64,000 nucleotides of DNA from AC-32 sp963821495 (GTDB taxonomy: Bacteria; Actinomycetota; Thermoleophilia; Gaiellales; Gaiellaceae): positions 558,001 through 622,000 of the forward strand of contig CAWGEA010000003.1 in assembly GCA_963821495.1 (NCBI GenBank). The letters run 5' to 3'. This document shows, in pieces, positions 7,658-16,070 of this stretch (position 1 is the stretch's first letter; the number at the start of each line of letters is the position of its first letter). The translations under genes and the position numbers were made by a program. The notes under the pieces are model-generated. The model was not told the DNA's origin, did no database searches, and saw only the letters and a program-made list of their open reading frames with translations.

Positions 7658-8343
7658 TGGCAATGAGACGAAAGGTGATCGCAGGCGCGGCGGCCGCCCT
7701 GGCCGTCGGAGGCGCCGGCGCCGGGCTCGCGGCGACGCAGCTCGCGAGCTCCCCCAGCGCCGAGAGCAGGGCGATCGTGAACGACGCCGCGAAGAGCCTT
7801 GGCGTCGAGCCGAGCAAGCTGAGCGCAGCGCTGAAGAAGGCGATGGAGGATCGGGTCGACGCTGCCGTCGCCGCCGGCCGGCTGACCAAGGCGCAGGGCG
7901 AGGAGCTGAAGCAGCGGATCGAGTCGGACGAGTTCCCGCTCTTCGGGCCGCCCGCGCTGGGCCCCGGCTTCGGCGCGCCGCACCCGTTCTTCCACGGCCT
8001 CGACGCGGCGGCGAGCTACCTCGGCCTCAACGAGGAGCAGCTGCACAATCGCCTAGACGGCGGCAAGACCCTGGCCGGGATCGCCAAGGCCGAGGGCAAG
8101 TCGGTCGACGGCCTCAAGGCCGCGTTGCGCAAGGACGAGCAGCAGAAGCTCGACGCAGCGGTCAAGGCCGGCCGGCTGAGCAAGGCCGACGAGCAGCGGA
8201 TCCTGAAGGATCTCGACCGACGGATCGACGAGCTCGTCAACGGTCGGCTGCGCCTGCGCTTCCGGGAGCACCGCGGCTTCGGCTTCCGTGGCGACTTCGA
8301 CCGCCACGGGCCGCCCGCCGACCTCCTCGGCCCGGCCGCCTGA
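7657..8343 (+). CDS. Exported helical protein, 228 aa
   Basis: GTG 7657 overlaps the previous stop by one base and is well spaced from gaaaggag; ATG 7663 is an alternative. A signal peptide (basic start, hydrophobic stretch to about 28) precedes a helical protein with two related units, each containing D-A-A-V-x-A-G-R-L-(T/S)-K-A, and a segment LGLNEEQLHNRLDGGKTLAG of the type seen in many actinobacterial exported proteins of unknown function. The C-terminus is Arg/His/Phe rich. Last gene of the array D operon. Confidence 0.75.
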   Translation: MAMRRKVIAGAAAALAVGGAGAGLAATQLASSPSAESRAIVNDAAKSLGVEPSKLSAALKKAMEDRVDAAVAAGRLTKAQGEELKQRIESDEFPLFGPPALGPGFGAPHPFFHGLDAAASYLGLNEEQLHNRLDGGKTLAGIAKAEGKSVDGLKAALRKDEQQKLDAAVKAGRLSKADEQRILKDLDRRIDELVNGRLRLRFREHRGFGFRGDFDRHGPPADLLGPAA

Positions 8344-8384
8344 CCCGAGGCCGGCACCGCGCACGCGCCCGATACGCTGGGCGC

Positions 8385-9344
8385 GTGCGCGAGCTCGCCG
8401 AGGCCATCGAACGCTGGCGCGCCCGGGGCGACCGGGTCGCGCTGGCCACCGTCGTCGCCACGCGCCGCTCGGCGCCGCGGCCGGTCGGCTCGAAGCTCGC
8501 GGTCTCGGAGCGCGGCGAGCTGCTCGGCTCGGTCTCGGGTGGCTGCGTCGAGAGCGACGTCGCGGTGCAGGCGGCCGAGGTGATCGCAGACGGCGCGCCG
8601 CGGCTGCTGACCTACGGGATCGCCGACGAGCAGGCGTGGTCGATCGGGCTGCCGTGCGGCGGCGAGATCGACGTCTTCGTCGAGCGCTTCGAGGGCGAGT
8701 TGCCCCGGGAGGGCGTGACCCTGACCGTTCTCGCCGGGGAGCGGGCGGGCGAACGGCGGCTGGTGTCTCTGGACGCGATCGAGCCCGGCCCGAGCCGGGT
8801 GCTCGAGCTCGACGGCGAGACGGTCTTCGCGGAGGTGCTCGCGCCGCCGCCGGGCCTCGTCGTCGTCGGCGCGACCGACACCGCCGAGGAGCTGTGCCGG
8901 GCCGCGAAGGCTCTGGGCTGGCGGACGACGGTGATCGACCCGCGGCCCGCGCTCGTCACCAGCGAACGCCTCCCGAGCCCGGACGACCTCGTGGTCGCGT
9001 GGCCCGACGAGCTGGAGGCGGGCGCTGACACGGCGGTGGTCGTGCTGACGCACGAGGAGCGGCTCGACGTCCCCGCGCTGACCGCGGCGCTGGCGAGCCC
9101 GGCGTTCTACGTCGGGGCGATCGGCTCGCGGCGCACGCAGGAGAAGCGGCGCGTGCGCCTGCTCGAGGCCGGGCTCACCGACGAGCAGCTCGAGCGGCTC
9201 GCGGGCCCGGCCGGCCTCGATCTCGGCGCCCACACGCCCGCCGAGACAGCCGTCTCGATCCTCGCGGAGGTGCTCGCGGTGCGCGAGGGCCGCTCCGGCG
9301 GCCGCCTCGTCGAGCGCACCGGGTCGATTCACAGCGTCGCCTGA
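8385..9344 (+). CDS. XdhC/CoxI-family molybdenum hydroxylase maturation protein
   Basis: 319 aa, GTG start. The N-terminal XdhC/CoxI domain has the conserved SAPRPVGSKLAV and SVSGGCVE segments; the C-terminal XdhC domain is Rossmann-like (VVVGATDTAEEL) and ends with AHTPAETAVSILAEVLAVR. XdhC proteins bind sulfurated molybdenum cofactor and insert it into xanthine dehydrogenase-type enzymes. A matching hydroxylase operon lies at 41.2-45.3 kb. The following gene starts directly at the stop codon. Confidence 0.9.
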   Translation: MRELAEAIERWRARGDRVALATVVATRRSAPRPVGSKLAVSERGELLGSVSGGCVESDVAVQAAEVIADGAPRLLTYGIADEQAWSIGLPCGGEIDVFVERFEGELPREGVTLTVLAGERAGERRLVSLDAIEPGPSRVLELDGETVFAEVLAPPPGLVVVGATDTAEELCRAAKALGWRTTVIDPRPALVTSERLPSPDDLVVAWPDELEAGADTAVVVLTHEERLDVPALTAALASPAFYVGAIGSRRTQEKRRVRLLEAGLTDEQLERLAGPAGLDLGAHTPAETAVSILAEVLAVREGRSGGRLVERTGSIHSVA

Positions 9345-10208
9345 GTGGCGGCGGTCGTCCTCGCGTGCGCCTCCGCGGCGCTGTTCGGGGCGATGTCGGT
9401 CGCGGTTCGGCTCGCGCTGCGCCGCTTCGACGACCCCGAGGTCGGTGCGCTCGCGATGTCCTCGGTCGCGCTTGCGCTGACCGGCGTGATCGGGCTCGCC
9501 GTGACGCGCAGCTTCGACCTCGGTGAGGTCTGGCCGTTCCTGATCGCGGGAGCGATCGCTCCGGGCCTCTCGCAGATCCTCTTCGTGCGCGCCGTCCGGG
9601 AGGCCGGCGCGGCCCGGACCTCGGTGCTGATGGGCACCGCGCCGCTCGTCGCGGTCGCCATTGCGCTCACGTTCCTGGGTGAGCCGCTCAGCCTGCCGCT
9701 GCTCGCCGGCGCGGGGCTGATCGTCGCGGGTGGCGTCGCGCTCGCGAACGAGCGCGTGCGCCCGGAGGACTTCCGCCGGCTCGGCGTTCTCTTCGCGGTC
9801 GCGGCGACGGTGTTGTTCGCGGTCCGCGACAACGTGCTGCGGGCGATCGCGAAGGACACGGACGTCCACGCCCTGGTCGCGGCGCCGGTCTCGCTGCTCG
9901 CGGGCGCGGTGACGGTCGCGCTGTACCTCGCGCTCACGCGGCGCGGATCGTGGGCGCGCTGCTACGGCGGGGCGGTACGCGCGTTCCTGCCGGCGGGCGT
10001 CTTCTTCGGGCTCTCGTACGCCGCGCTGTTCGAGGCGTACTACCGCGGGCGGGTGAGCGTGGTCGCGCCGCTCGTGGCGACGGAGTCGCTCTGGGGCGTC
10101 GCGTTCGCCGTGCTGTTCCTGCGCCGCAGCGAGCTCGTCGGCCGCCACCTGCTGGTGGGCGCGGCGCTGATCGTCGCCGGCGGCGTGGTGATCGGCGTGT
10201 CGCGATAA
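9345..10208 (+). CDS. EamA/DMT-family transporter
   Basis: 287 aa with ten predicted membrane helices arranged as two EamA repeats. GTG start abuts the XdhC stop (TGAGTG). It has typical DMT helix ends such as FLGEPLSLPLLAGAGLIVAGG in the first half and LVGRHLLVGAALIVAGG at the end of the second. The family exports amino acids, metabolites or drugs; the substrate is not predictable. It may be co-transcribed with xdhC and the aminotransferase that follows. Confidence 0.85.
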   Translation: MAAVVLACASAALFGAMSVAVRLALRRFDDPEVGALAMSSVALALTGVIGLAVTRSFDLGEVWPFLIAGAIAPGLSQILFVRAVREAGAARTSVLMGTAPLVAVAIALTFLGEPLSLPLLAGAGLIVAGGVALANERVRPEDFRRLGVLFAVAATVLFAVRDNVLRAIAKDTDVHALVAAPVSLLAGAVTVALYLALTRRGSWARCYGGAVRAFLPAGVFFGLSYAALFEAYYRGRVSVVAPLVATESLWGVAFAVLFLRRSELVGRHLLVGAALIVAGGVVIGVSR

Positions 10209-10216
10209 TCCCGGGC

Positions 10217-11608
10217 GTGGGCTGGCTGAGCGAGCTGGTCGAGGAACGGGGTGCCGAGGCGCTCGACCTGCACGCGCAGACGATCAATCCGCAGTTCGTG
10301 AAGCTGCTGCGGACGATCGGCTTCGACCGTCGCTGGGCCCGCGCGCAGGGCGCGTACCTCTGGGACGACGAGGGCAACCGCTACCTCGACGCGCTCGGCG
10401 GTTTCGGGATGTTCAACGTCGGGCGCAACAACCCGCGCGTGCGGGAGGCGCTGGTCGAAGCGCTCGAGCTCGAGCGGCCGGGGTCGGTGCAGCTCGGGGT
10501 CGACGCGCTGCCTGCGCTGCTGGCCCAGGAGCTACTGCGCCGCGCGCCCTCGTCCGTCGAGCGCGTGCTCTTCACGAGCTCCGGCACCGAGGCCGTCGAG
10601 GCCGCGCTGAAGCTCGGCCGCGCTGCGAGCGGGCGCACGCGCGTGCTCTCGGCCGAGCACGCCTTCCACGGGCTCACGCTCGGCTCGCTCTCGGCGAACA
10701 CGAGCCCCGAGTTCACCTCCCGCTTCGGCCCGCTCCTACCGGGGTTCGAGCAGGTCCCGTGGAACGACCTCGTGTCTCTGGAGCAGCAGCTCGCGCGCGA
10801 GGACGTCGCGCTCTTCATCGTCGAGCCGGTGCAGGGCAAGGGCGTGAACCTCCCGGCCGACGGCTATCTCGCCGGGGCGCAGGAGCTCTGCCGCCGGCAC
10901 GGCACGCTCTTCTGCGTCGACGAGGTGCAGACGGGCTTCGGCCGGACGGGCAAGCTGTTCGCGCTCGAGCACTGGGGCCTCGAACCCGACCTGATCACGG
11001 TCGCGAAGTCGCTCTCGGGCGGCTACGTCCCGGTGGGCGCGCTGCTGATGAGCGACGCGGTGTACGAGCGCGTCTTCGACTCGCTCCCGAACGCCGTCAG
11101 CCACGGCTCGACCTTCGCGCCGAACGACCTCGCGATGGTCGCCGGCCTCGCGACGCTACGGGAGCTGGACGAGCAGGGCCTCGTCGAGCATGCGGCCCGG
11201 CTGGGCGGGTGGCTGCTCGAGCGCACGAGGCCGCTGGTCGAGCGCTCGCCGGTCGTGCGCGAGGTGCGCGGGCTCGGCCTGATGTGGGCGATCGAGTTCG
11301 AGGAGCCCGACGGCGGCTCGCGCACGTGGAGGCTGCTCGAGCGGATCCAGCCGGGCCTCTTCTCGCAGCTCGTGATCGTGCCACTCTTCCGCGACCACCG
11401 CATCCTCAGCCAGGTTGCCGGCCACGGGCTGAACGTGCTGAAGGCGATCCCGCCGCTGGTCGTGACCGAGGCCGACCTGGAGTGGTTCGCCTCCGCACTC
11501 GAAGAGACGGTGTCCCGCGCCGAGAAGATGCCGCGCGCGCTCGTCCGCTTCGCCCTCGGTGCCGCCCGCGCCGGCCGCACCCCGCGCAAGCGGCTCGTGC
11601 GCGCCTAG
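10217..11608 (+). CDS. Class III PLP-dependent aminotransferase
   Basis: 463 aa from GTG 10217, 8 nt after the transporter stop. It contains the PLP phosphate site (TSSGTEAVEAALKL), the DEVQTGFGRTG motif with the cofactor-binding Asp, and the Schiff-base lysine in ITVAKSLSGGYVPVG. An N-terminal extension of about 45 residues precedes the fold. Relatives act on ornithine, 4-aminobutyrate or putrescine. The C-terminal tail is basic (RKRLVRA). Substrate unassigned. Confidence 0.9.
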   Translation: MGWLSELVEERGAEALDLHAQTINPQFVKLLRTIGFDRRWARAQGAYLWDDEGNRYLDALGGFGMFNVGRNNPRVREALVEALELERPGSVQLGVDALPALLAQELLRRAPSSVERVLFTSSGTEAVEAALKLGRAASGRTRVLSAEHAFHGLTLGSLSANTSPEFTSRFGPLLPGFEQVPWNDLVSLEQQLAREDVALFIVEPVQGKGVNLPADGYLAGAQELCRRHGTLFCVDEVQTGFGRTGKLFALEHWGLEPDLITVAKSLSGGYVPVGALLMSDAVYERVFDSLPNAVSHGSTFAPNDLAMVAGLATLRELDEQGLVEHAARLGGWLLERTRPLVERSPVVREVRGLGLMWAIEFEEPDGGSRTWRLLERIQPGLFSQLVIVPLFRDHRILSQVAGHGLNVLKAIPPLVVTEADLEWFASALEETVSRAEKMPRALVRFALGAARAGRTPRKRLVRA

Positions 11609-11657
11609 TCTGGCCGCGCCGAAGTCGAAACCTGCTGGCGCGAGCTCGCCGGGGCTC

Positions 11658-12005
11658 CTAGATCTCCGCGTGGCGCTCGGCGATGCAGCCCCGCGCCCAG
11701 CGCTCGGCGGCCTCCACGAGCCGCCCGCGAAGGATGTCGAGCTCGTGTTCGTCGTCCGGTAGGTGCTCGGGCGCGACCTCGATCCGCACCTGGTTGAGCG
11801 ACGCCTCGCTCCCCTCGCCGATCTCGTGCCGCTCCTCGGCGACGATCGCGACCTCGCCGACCTTCGGCAGCAGCGCCCTCGCCAGGTCGTCGATCTCGGC
11901 AGGCGTGGCGCGGCGCCCCGCGAAGACGCCGAAGTTGACTCTCACCTCGAGGCCCGGCGGCTCGGTTTCGTGCACGCAGAACGCAAGCTGCGGCTCGGCC
12001 CTCAC
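11658..12005 (-). CDS. Conserved-looking protein, 115 aa
   Basis: Starts at GTG 12005; the codon pattern and alternating hydrophobic strands (LEVRVNFGVFAG, VAIVAEERHEI, QVRIEVAP) look like a genuine soluble alpha/beta protein. No recognised domain, no signal. It lies alone between the convergent aminotransferase and the ABC permease, 30 nt downstream of the permease stop in the same direction, so it may be the last gene of that unit. Function unknown. Confidence 0.55.
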   Translation of the reverse strand: MRAEPQLAFCVHETEPPGLEVRVNFGVFAGRRATPAEIDDLARALLPKVGEVAIVAEERHEIGEGSEASLNQVRIEVAPEHLPDDEHELDILRGRLVEAAERWARGCIAERHAEI

Positions 12006-12035
12006 GCGGGTCGTACTACCACGAAGGCCACAGAC

Positions 12036-12785
12036 CTAACCCTCGTGCGGCTCCCAGCGGAAGGCGCGCAACGCCACGATCACCCCGGCGATGCCCCAGG
12101 CCGCGAGGACCGCGACGTTCGTGCCCTGCGACCAGATCTCGTGCCCGTGCAGCATCACGTTGCGCACTAGGCGTAGGAAGTACGTCAGCGGCAGCACGTC
12201 GGCGATCGCGCGCAGCACCTGCGGGAAGTGGCGCGGCGAGAAGAAGGCGCCGGCGATGAAGGCCATCGGCAGGTAGATGGCGTTCACGACGGCCGAGGCG
12301 CCCTCGGCGCTCTTGATCAGGGCGGTGACGCCGATCCCGAGGCCGCAGAACGCCACCGCCCCCAGCAGCAGGGCGAGCACGAGCGAGCCGATCCGGTCGG
12401 GGAAGCCGATGTCGAAGAGGACGCGTCCGATCAGGATCAGCCCGATCACCTCCACGGCGAAGGCGGTCAGGAAGGCGGTCAGCAGCGCCGCCACGTACGC
12501 CCAGGCCGGCAGCGGTGTCGCGCGCAGGCGCTTCAGGATCCCGGTCTCGCGCCTGATCACCAGCACGATCGCGAGCCCGGCGAAGGCGATCGAGATCGCG
12601 CCGTAGCCGATCATCCCGGCCTCGAGGAAGTTCGAGCCGCGGACGCCGTCGACGGTGTCGTTCCCGTAGGTCGAGCCGAGCAGGACGAAGAAGACCATCG
12701 GCAGCAGGAACGTGAAGAAGGCGAGCTCGCGGCTGCGGGTGTAGAGCAGCAGCTCGCCCTTGAGCTCGTGTAGGAAGAGCCTCAC
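12036..12785 (-). CDS. ABC-2 type transporter permease
   Basis: 249 aa with six hydrophobic helices and the ABC-2 family pattern: a first helix FFTFLLPMVFFVLLGS, a long external loop, then five helices ending near WGIAGVIVALRAF. GTG 12785 overlaps the stop of the ATPase gene (GTGA), so the two are coupled and form one exporter. Substrate unknown; relatives export drugs or polyketides. Confidence 0.9.
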   Translation of the reverse strand: MRLFLHELKGELLLYTRSRELAFFTFLLPMVFFVLLGSTYGNDTVDGVRGSNFLEAGMIGYGAISIAFAGLAIVLVIRRETGILKRLRATPLPAWAYVAALLTAFLTAFAVEVIGLILIGRVLFDIGFPDRIGSLVLALLLGAVAFCGLGIGVTALIKSAEGASAVVNAIYLPMAFIAGAFFSPRHFPQVLRAIADVLPLTYFLRLVRNVMLHGHEIWSQGTNVAVLAAWGIAGVIVALRAFRWEPHEG

Positions 12786-13633
12786 TCCGCGTGCTCCTCC
12801 TCGGTCAGCTGGAGGTAGACCTCCTCGAGGCTGGGGCGGCGCACGACCAGGCCCTCGAGCTCGCGGCGCTCGGCGAGCGCGCGGGCGGTCAGGTCGTGGA
12901 GCACGCGCGTCGGCTCGTCCGTCTCGAGCACGACCTCGCGGCCGTTCTCGCGGTAGCGGATCTCCGTGGCGGGCACCGACCCGGTCAGCTCCGCGGGGGC
13001 GCCCGAGGCGACGATGCGGCCGTGGGAGAGGACGGCGACGCGGTCGGCCAGCTGCTCGGCCTCGTCGAGGTAGTGCGTGGTCAGCAGGATCGTCTTGCCG
13101 AGGCCGCGCAGGCCGCGGATCGTCTCCCACGCCTGCCGCCGCGCCCGCGGGTCGAAGCCGGTCGTCGGCTCGTCGAGGAAGATCAGCTCCGGGTCGCCGA
13201 TCAGCGCGAGGCCGAGGTCGAGCCTGCGCCGCTGGCCGCCCGAGAGGCGCCGCACCCGGTCGTCGCGCTTTTCCTCCAGGCCGACGAGCTCGACCACCTC
13301 GTCCACCGGCCGCGGGCTCTCGTAGTAGCCGGCGAAGAGGCGCAGCATCTCGGCGGTGGTCAGCGTCTCGTACATCGCCGACGACTGGAGCACGACACCG
13401 ATCCGCTCGCGCCAGTCGCTGCGCGCCGTTGCCGGGTCGACGCCGAGTACCTCGACCTCCCCGCCGTCGCGCTTGCGGTAGCCCTCGAGGATCTCGACCG
13501 TCGTCGTCTTACCCGCGCCGTTCGGGCCCAGCAGGCCGAAGACCTCGCCGCGCTGCACCTCGAAGTCGATCTCGCGCACCGCCTCGAGCGCGCCGTACGA
13601 CTTGCGCAGGCCGCGGACTGCGATCGCGTTCAT
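12782..13633 (-). CDS. ABC transporter ATP-binding protein (ABC-2 exporter)
   Basis: 283 aa from ATG 13633. Walker A GPNGAGKTTT, Q-loop VVLQSSAMYE, signature RLSGGQRRRLDLG, Walker B LIFLDEPTTGFD and the H-loop TTHYLDEAE are all intact. The extra C-terminal domain (about 225-283) is typical of DrrA-like ATPases. It pairs with the permease downstream (GTGA overlap), and its start overlaps the stop of sixA (ATGA), giving a three-gene unit. Confidence 0.93.
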   Translation of the reverse strand: MNAIAVRGLRKSYGALEAVREIDFEVQRGEVFGLLGPNGAGKTTTVEILEGYRKRDGGEVEVLGVDPATARSDWRERIGVVLQSSAMYETLTTAEMLRLFAGYYESPRPVDEVVELVGLEEKRDDRVRRLSGGQRRRLDLGLALIGDPELIFLDEPTTGFDPRARRQAWETIRGLRGLGKTILLTTHYLDEAEQLADRVAVLSHGRIVASGAPAELTGSVPATEIRYRENGREVVLETDEPTRVLHDLTARALAERRELEGLVVRRPSLEEVYLQLTEEEHAE

Positions 13634-14037
13634 CGCAGCTCGATCGCGAGCATGGCGCCGGGCGGGAAGGCCGGCTCCTCGCCGCCGGTGAGCGCCGCCA
13701 CGATGCGGGAGCAGTCTGGCTGGTGGGCGACGACGACCACCGTCTCGCCGCGCTCCTGGGCAGCCGCGCGCACGCCCTCGGCGGTGGCCCCCGGCGCGAG
13801 CCGCTCGTCGGGCTCGGGCTCGACGCCCGCGGGGCGCGCGAGCTCCCGCGCCGTCTCTCGGGCTCGCAGCAGCGGGCTCGTCAGGACAGCGTCGGGACGG
13901 ACGCCCTCGTCGGCGAGCCGCTGCCCGAGCGCGCGGGCGGCCTCGCGACCCTGCGCGGTGAGGGGCCGCAGCTCGTCCGGCTCTCCCGAGGCAGCTTCGG
14001 CATGACGCACGATCACCAGCTGCACGGCGGGCAGCAT
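13630..14037 (-). CDS. SixA-like phosphohistidine phosphatase
   Basis: 135 aa histidine phosphatase (branch 2H) with the catalytic motif VIVRHAEA near the N-terminus and the second histidine in VVVVAHQPD. SixA dephosphorylates phosphohistidine domains; small actinobacterial relatives may act on other phosphates. ATG 14037 is used; GTG 14025, which begins directly at the first strand, is an alternative. The stop overlaps the start of the ABC ATPase. Divergent from phzF, only 11 nt apart, so transcripts are probably almost leaderless. Confidence 0.85.
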   Translation of the reverse strand: MLPAVQLVIVRHAEAASGEPDELRPLTAQGREAARALGQRLADEGVRPDAVLTSPLLRARETARELARPAGVEPEPDERLAPGATAEGVRAAAQERGETVVVVAHQPDCSRIVAALTGGEEPAFPPGAMLAIELR

Positions 14038-14048
14038 AGTCTCCGCTC

Positions 14049-14897
14049 GTGCGCAGCTTCCGGTACGTCGTCGCGGACGTCTTCACCGACACGCCACTGG
14101 CCGGGAACCCGGTCGCCGTGTTCACCGACGGGCGCGGTCTCGACGACGCGGAGATGCAACGGCTCGCGCGGGAGCTGAACCTGTCCGAGTCGGTGTTCGT
14201 CTTCCCGGCCGAGGCGGACGGGCACGCGCGGATGCGGATCTTCACGCCCGCCGTCGAGCTGCCGTTCGCCGGGCACCCGACGCTCGGGACGGCGTTCGTG
14301 CTCGCAGGGCCGCTGCAGGTGCCCGAGATCCGGCTCGAGACCGGGATGGGCGTCGTGCCCGTGGCGCTGGAGCGCGAGCAGGACCGGATCGTGTTCGGCC
14401 GCATGGAGCAGCCGATCCCGACCTGGGAGCCGTTCTCGGAAGAGGCCGCGCTGCTGGCGGCTCTCGGCCTCGAGCGCTCGGAGCTGCCGGTCGAGCTCTA
14501 CGACAACGGCGTGAGGCACGTGTACGTGGCGTTCGGCTCGGAGGAGGAGGTCGCGGCGCTGCGGCCGGATCTCACGGCGCTGTCCGACCTGCCGGACGTG
14601 GTCGGCGTCAACTGCTTCGCCGGGTCCGGCTCGAGCTGGAAGACGCGCATGTTCGCCCCTGCAAGCGGCGTCGTCGAGGATCCCGCCACCGGGTCGGCCG
14701 CCGGCCCGCTCGCCGTCCACCTGGCGCGCCACGGCCGGATCGTCTTCGGCGAGCAGATCGAGATCACGCAGGGCGTCGAGATCGGGCGGCCCTCGATGCT
14801 CTACGCGCGCGCCGACGGGTCGGCCGAGGCGATCGAGCGGGTCGAGGTCGGCGGCAGCGCGGTGATCGTCGCGCGCGGCGAGTTCAGGCTTCCCTGA
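14049..14897 (+). CDS. PhzF-family isomerase
   Basis: 282 aa, GTG start, the usual length. Family motifs: FTDTPLAGNPVAVF near the start, the catalytic glutamate in LNLSESVFV (about residue 45), FTPAVELPFAGHPTLG, and the second-domain DPATGSAAGPLAVHL. PhzF enzymes catalyse epimerisation or isomerisation via diaminopimelate epimerase-like folds; only true phenazine clusters use it for phenazines, and no other phenazine gene is present. The end overlaps the convergent BNR-like gene by 14 nt. Confidence 0.92.
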   Translation: MRSFRYVVADVFTDTPLAGNPVAVFTDGRGLDDAEMQRLARELNLSESVFVFPAEADGHARMRIFTPAVELPFAGHPTLGTAFVLAGPLQVPEIRLETGMGVVPVALEREQDRIVFGRMEQPIPTWEPFSEEAALLAALGLERSELPVELYDNGVRHVYVAFGSEEEVAALRPDLTALSDLPDVVGVNCFAGSGSSWKTRMFAPASGVVEDPATGSAAGPLAVHLARHGRIVFGEQIEITQGVEIGRPSMLYARADGSAEAIERVEVGGSAVIVARGEFRLP

Positions 14898-15276
14898 GCT
14901 CGAGCGCCTCGATCTCGGGCAGCTCGGGCGCGAGCGCCCGCCAGAAGACGCCGCCGTTCGTGGAGAGGTAGAGGCGGTTGCGCGCCGCGTAGAGCACGTA
15001 GTCGGGGTCGTCGTCGGCGATCGCGACCGCGCGGCCGGGCGGAAGGCCGCCGCCGGCCTCGCGCCAGGTTCGGCCCGCGTCGTTCGAGACCGCGAGCGGC
15101 GGGCGGCGGTCGACCAGCGCGATCACGGTCGAGCCGCAGGCCGCGGCTGCGACGAGCAGCGGCAGCGTGACCCGGACCGGCTCGGCCTCGACGTCCGCGT
15201 CGGCCGAGCCGAGCACGACCTCCTCCTCGAGGTCGACCTCGAAGACGCCGTCGACGGTGCGGACGAGCGCCCTCAC
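14884..15276 (-). CDS. BNR/sialidase-repeat-like protein, 130 aa
   Basis: GTG 15276 overlaps the kinase stop (GTGA). Two beta-propeller blade motifs of the BNR type are visible (VSNDAGRTWREAGGGLP and LYLSTNGGVFWRALAPELP), far fewer than needed for a closed propeller, so it may oligomerise or be a remnant. No signal peptide or catalytic residues are evident. Coupling to the sugar kinase is conserved here only as operon order; function unknown. Confidence 0.65.
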   Translation of the reverse strand: MRALVRTVDGVFEVDLEEEVVLGSADADVEAEPVRVTLPLLVAAAACGSTVIALVDRRPPLAVSNDAGRTWREAGGGLPPGRAVAIADDDPDYVLYAARNRLYLSTNGGVFWRALAPELPEIEALELREA

Positions 15277-16070
15277 CGCAGCCGCCCGTCGAGCAGGCCC
15301 GCCACCACGGCTGTCGCGCGCCGTGCCGCGGCCGCCGGCGCGTGGCCCGACGCGCGCGAGACGAGGTAGGCGGCCGCAAACGCGTCCCCCGCACCCGTGG
15401 GGTCGACCTCGCCGTCGACCGGCCGCGCCGCCACGCGTTCGAGCCGCCCCTCGGCGAGCACGAGCGACCCCTCTGAGCCGAGCGTGACGACGACCTCGGG
15501 CACGCCGAGCGAGCGCAGTGCCTCCTCGTCCGGCTCGCCGACGAGCACGCGCGCCTCCTCCTCGGCGAGCTTGAGCACCGACACGTGGCGCAGGATTTCC
15601 GGGTCGTAGGCGGCGTCCAGCTCGAGCGGCCCCGTCCGGTCCGGCCGCGCGAGACCCTGGCCGTCGAACGACACGCGCCTGCCGCGGGCGAGCGCGGCGA
15701 GGGTCGCGGCGGGAAAGTCGGAGCGCGCGAGCCCTCCGACGTGCACCCACTCCACCCGCTCGAGCCCGTGCAGGTCGGCGGGCGTCCACGACGGCCCCAG
15801 CGCGTCGACGACCATCTCCCGCCGGTCGCCGTCGTACCGGAACGAGAAGGCGGCCGTCGAGTCGCCCCCGCGCCAGAGCACCGGCAGCCCGAGCCGTATG
15901 AGCGCCGGCAGGAGCAGCCGCCGGTCCGTTTCCGCGCACTTGGCCGCCACGAGCGCCGGCCGGCCGAGCACACGCAGCGCGCGCGCCGCATGGATGGGGG
16001 CGCCGCCGGCCCGCGGCCCGCCGTCAACGAGGTCGCGCGAGAGGTTCCCGACGACTGCGAGCGGCCTCAC
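15273..16070 (-). CDS. PfkB-family carbohydrate kinase
   Basis: 265 aa, slightly short for the family. The C-terminal signature DPTGAGDAFAAAYL carries the catalytic Asp and anion hole; the N-terminal substrate region GGAPIHAARAL corresponds to the first PfkB signature. It phosphorylates a sugar or nucleoside; which one is unclear. The start overlaps the end of the upstream permease gene by about 47 nt, and the stop is coupled to the BNR-like gene. The neighbouring TPP riboswitch raises the possibility of an HMP kinase-like role, but this branch does not look like ThiD. Confidence 0.88.
   Translation of the reverse strand: MRPLAVVGNLSRDLVDGGPRAGGAPIHAARALRVLGRPALVAAKCAETDRRLLLPALIRLGLPVLWRGGDSTAAFSFRYDGDRREMVVDALGPSWTPADLHGLERVEWVHVGGLARSDFPAATLAALARGRRVSFDGQGLARPDRTGPLELDAAYDPEILRHVSVLKLAEEEARVLVGEPDEEALRSLGVPEVVVTLGSEGSLVLAEGRLERVAARPVDGEVDPTGAGDAFAAAYLVSRASGHAPAAAARRATAVVAGLLDGRLR

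Noticed and set aside
8016..10148. 710-codon leftward frame across xdhC and the DMT transporter
   Set aside because: Antisense to two genes with clear family motifs; composition is typical of shadow frames.
14049..14897. Phenazine biosynthesis
   Set aside because: PhzF-like isomerases are widespread outside phenazine clusters and no other phz gene is present.
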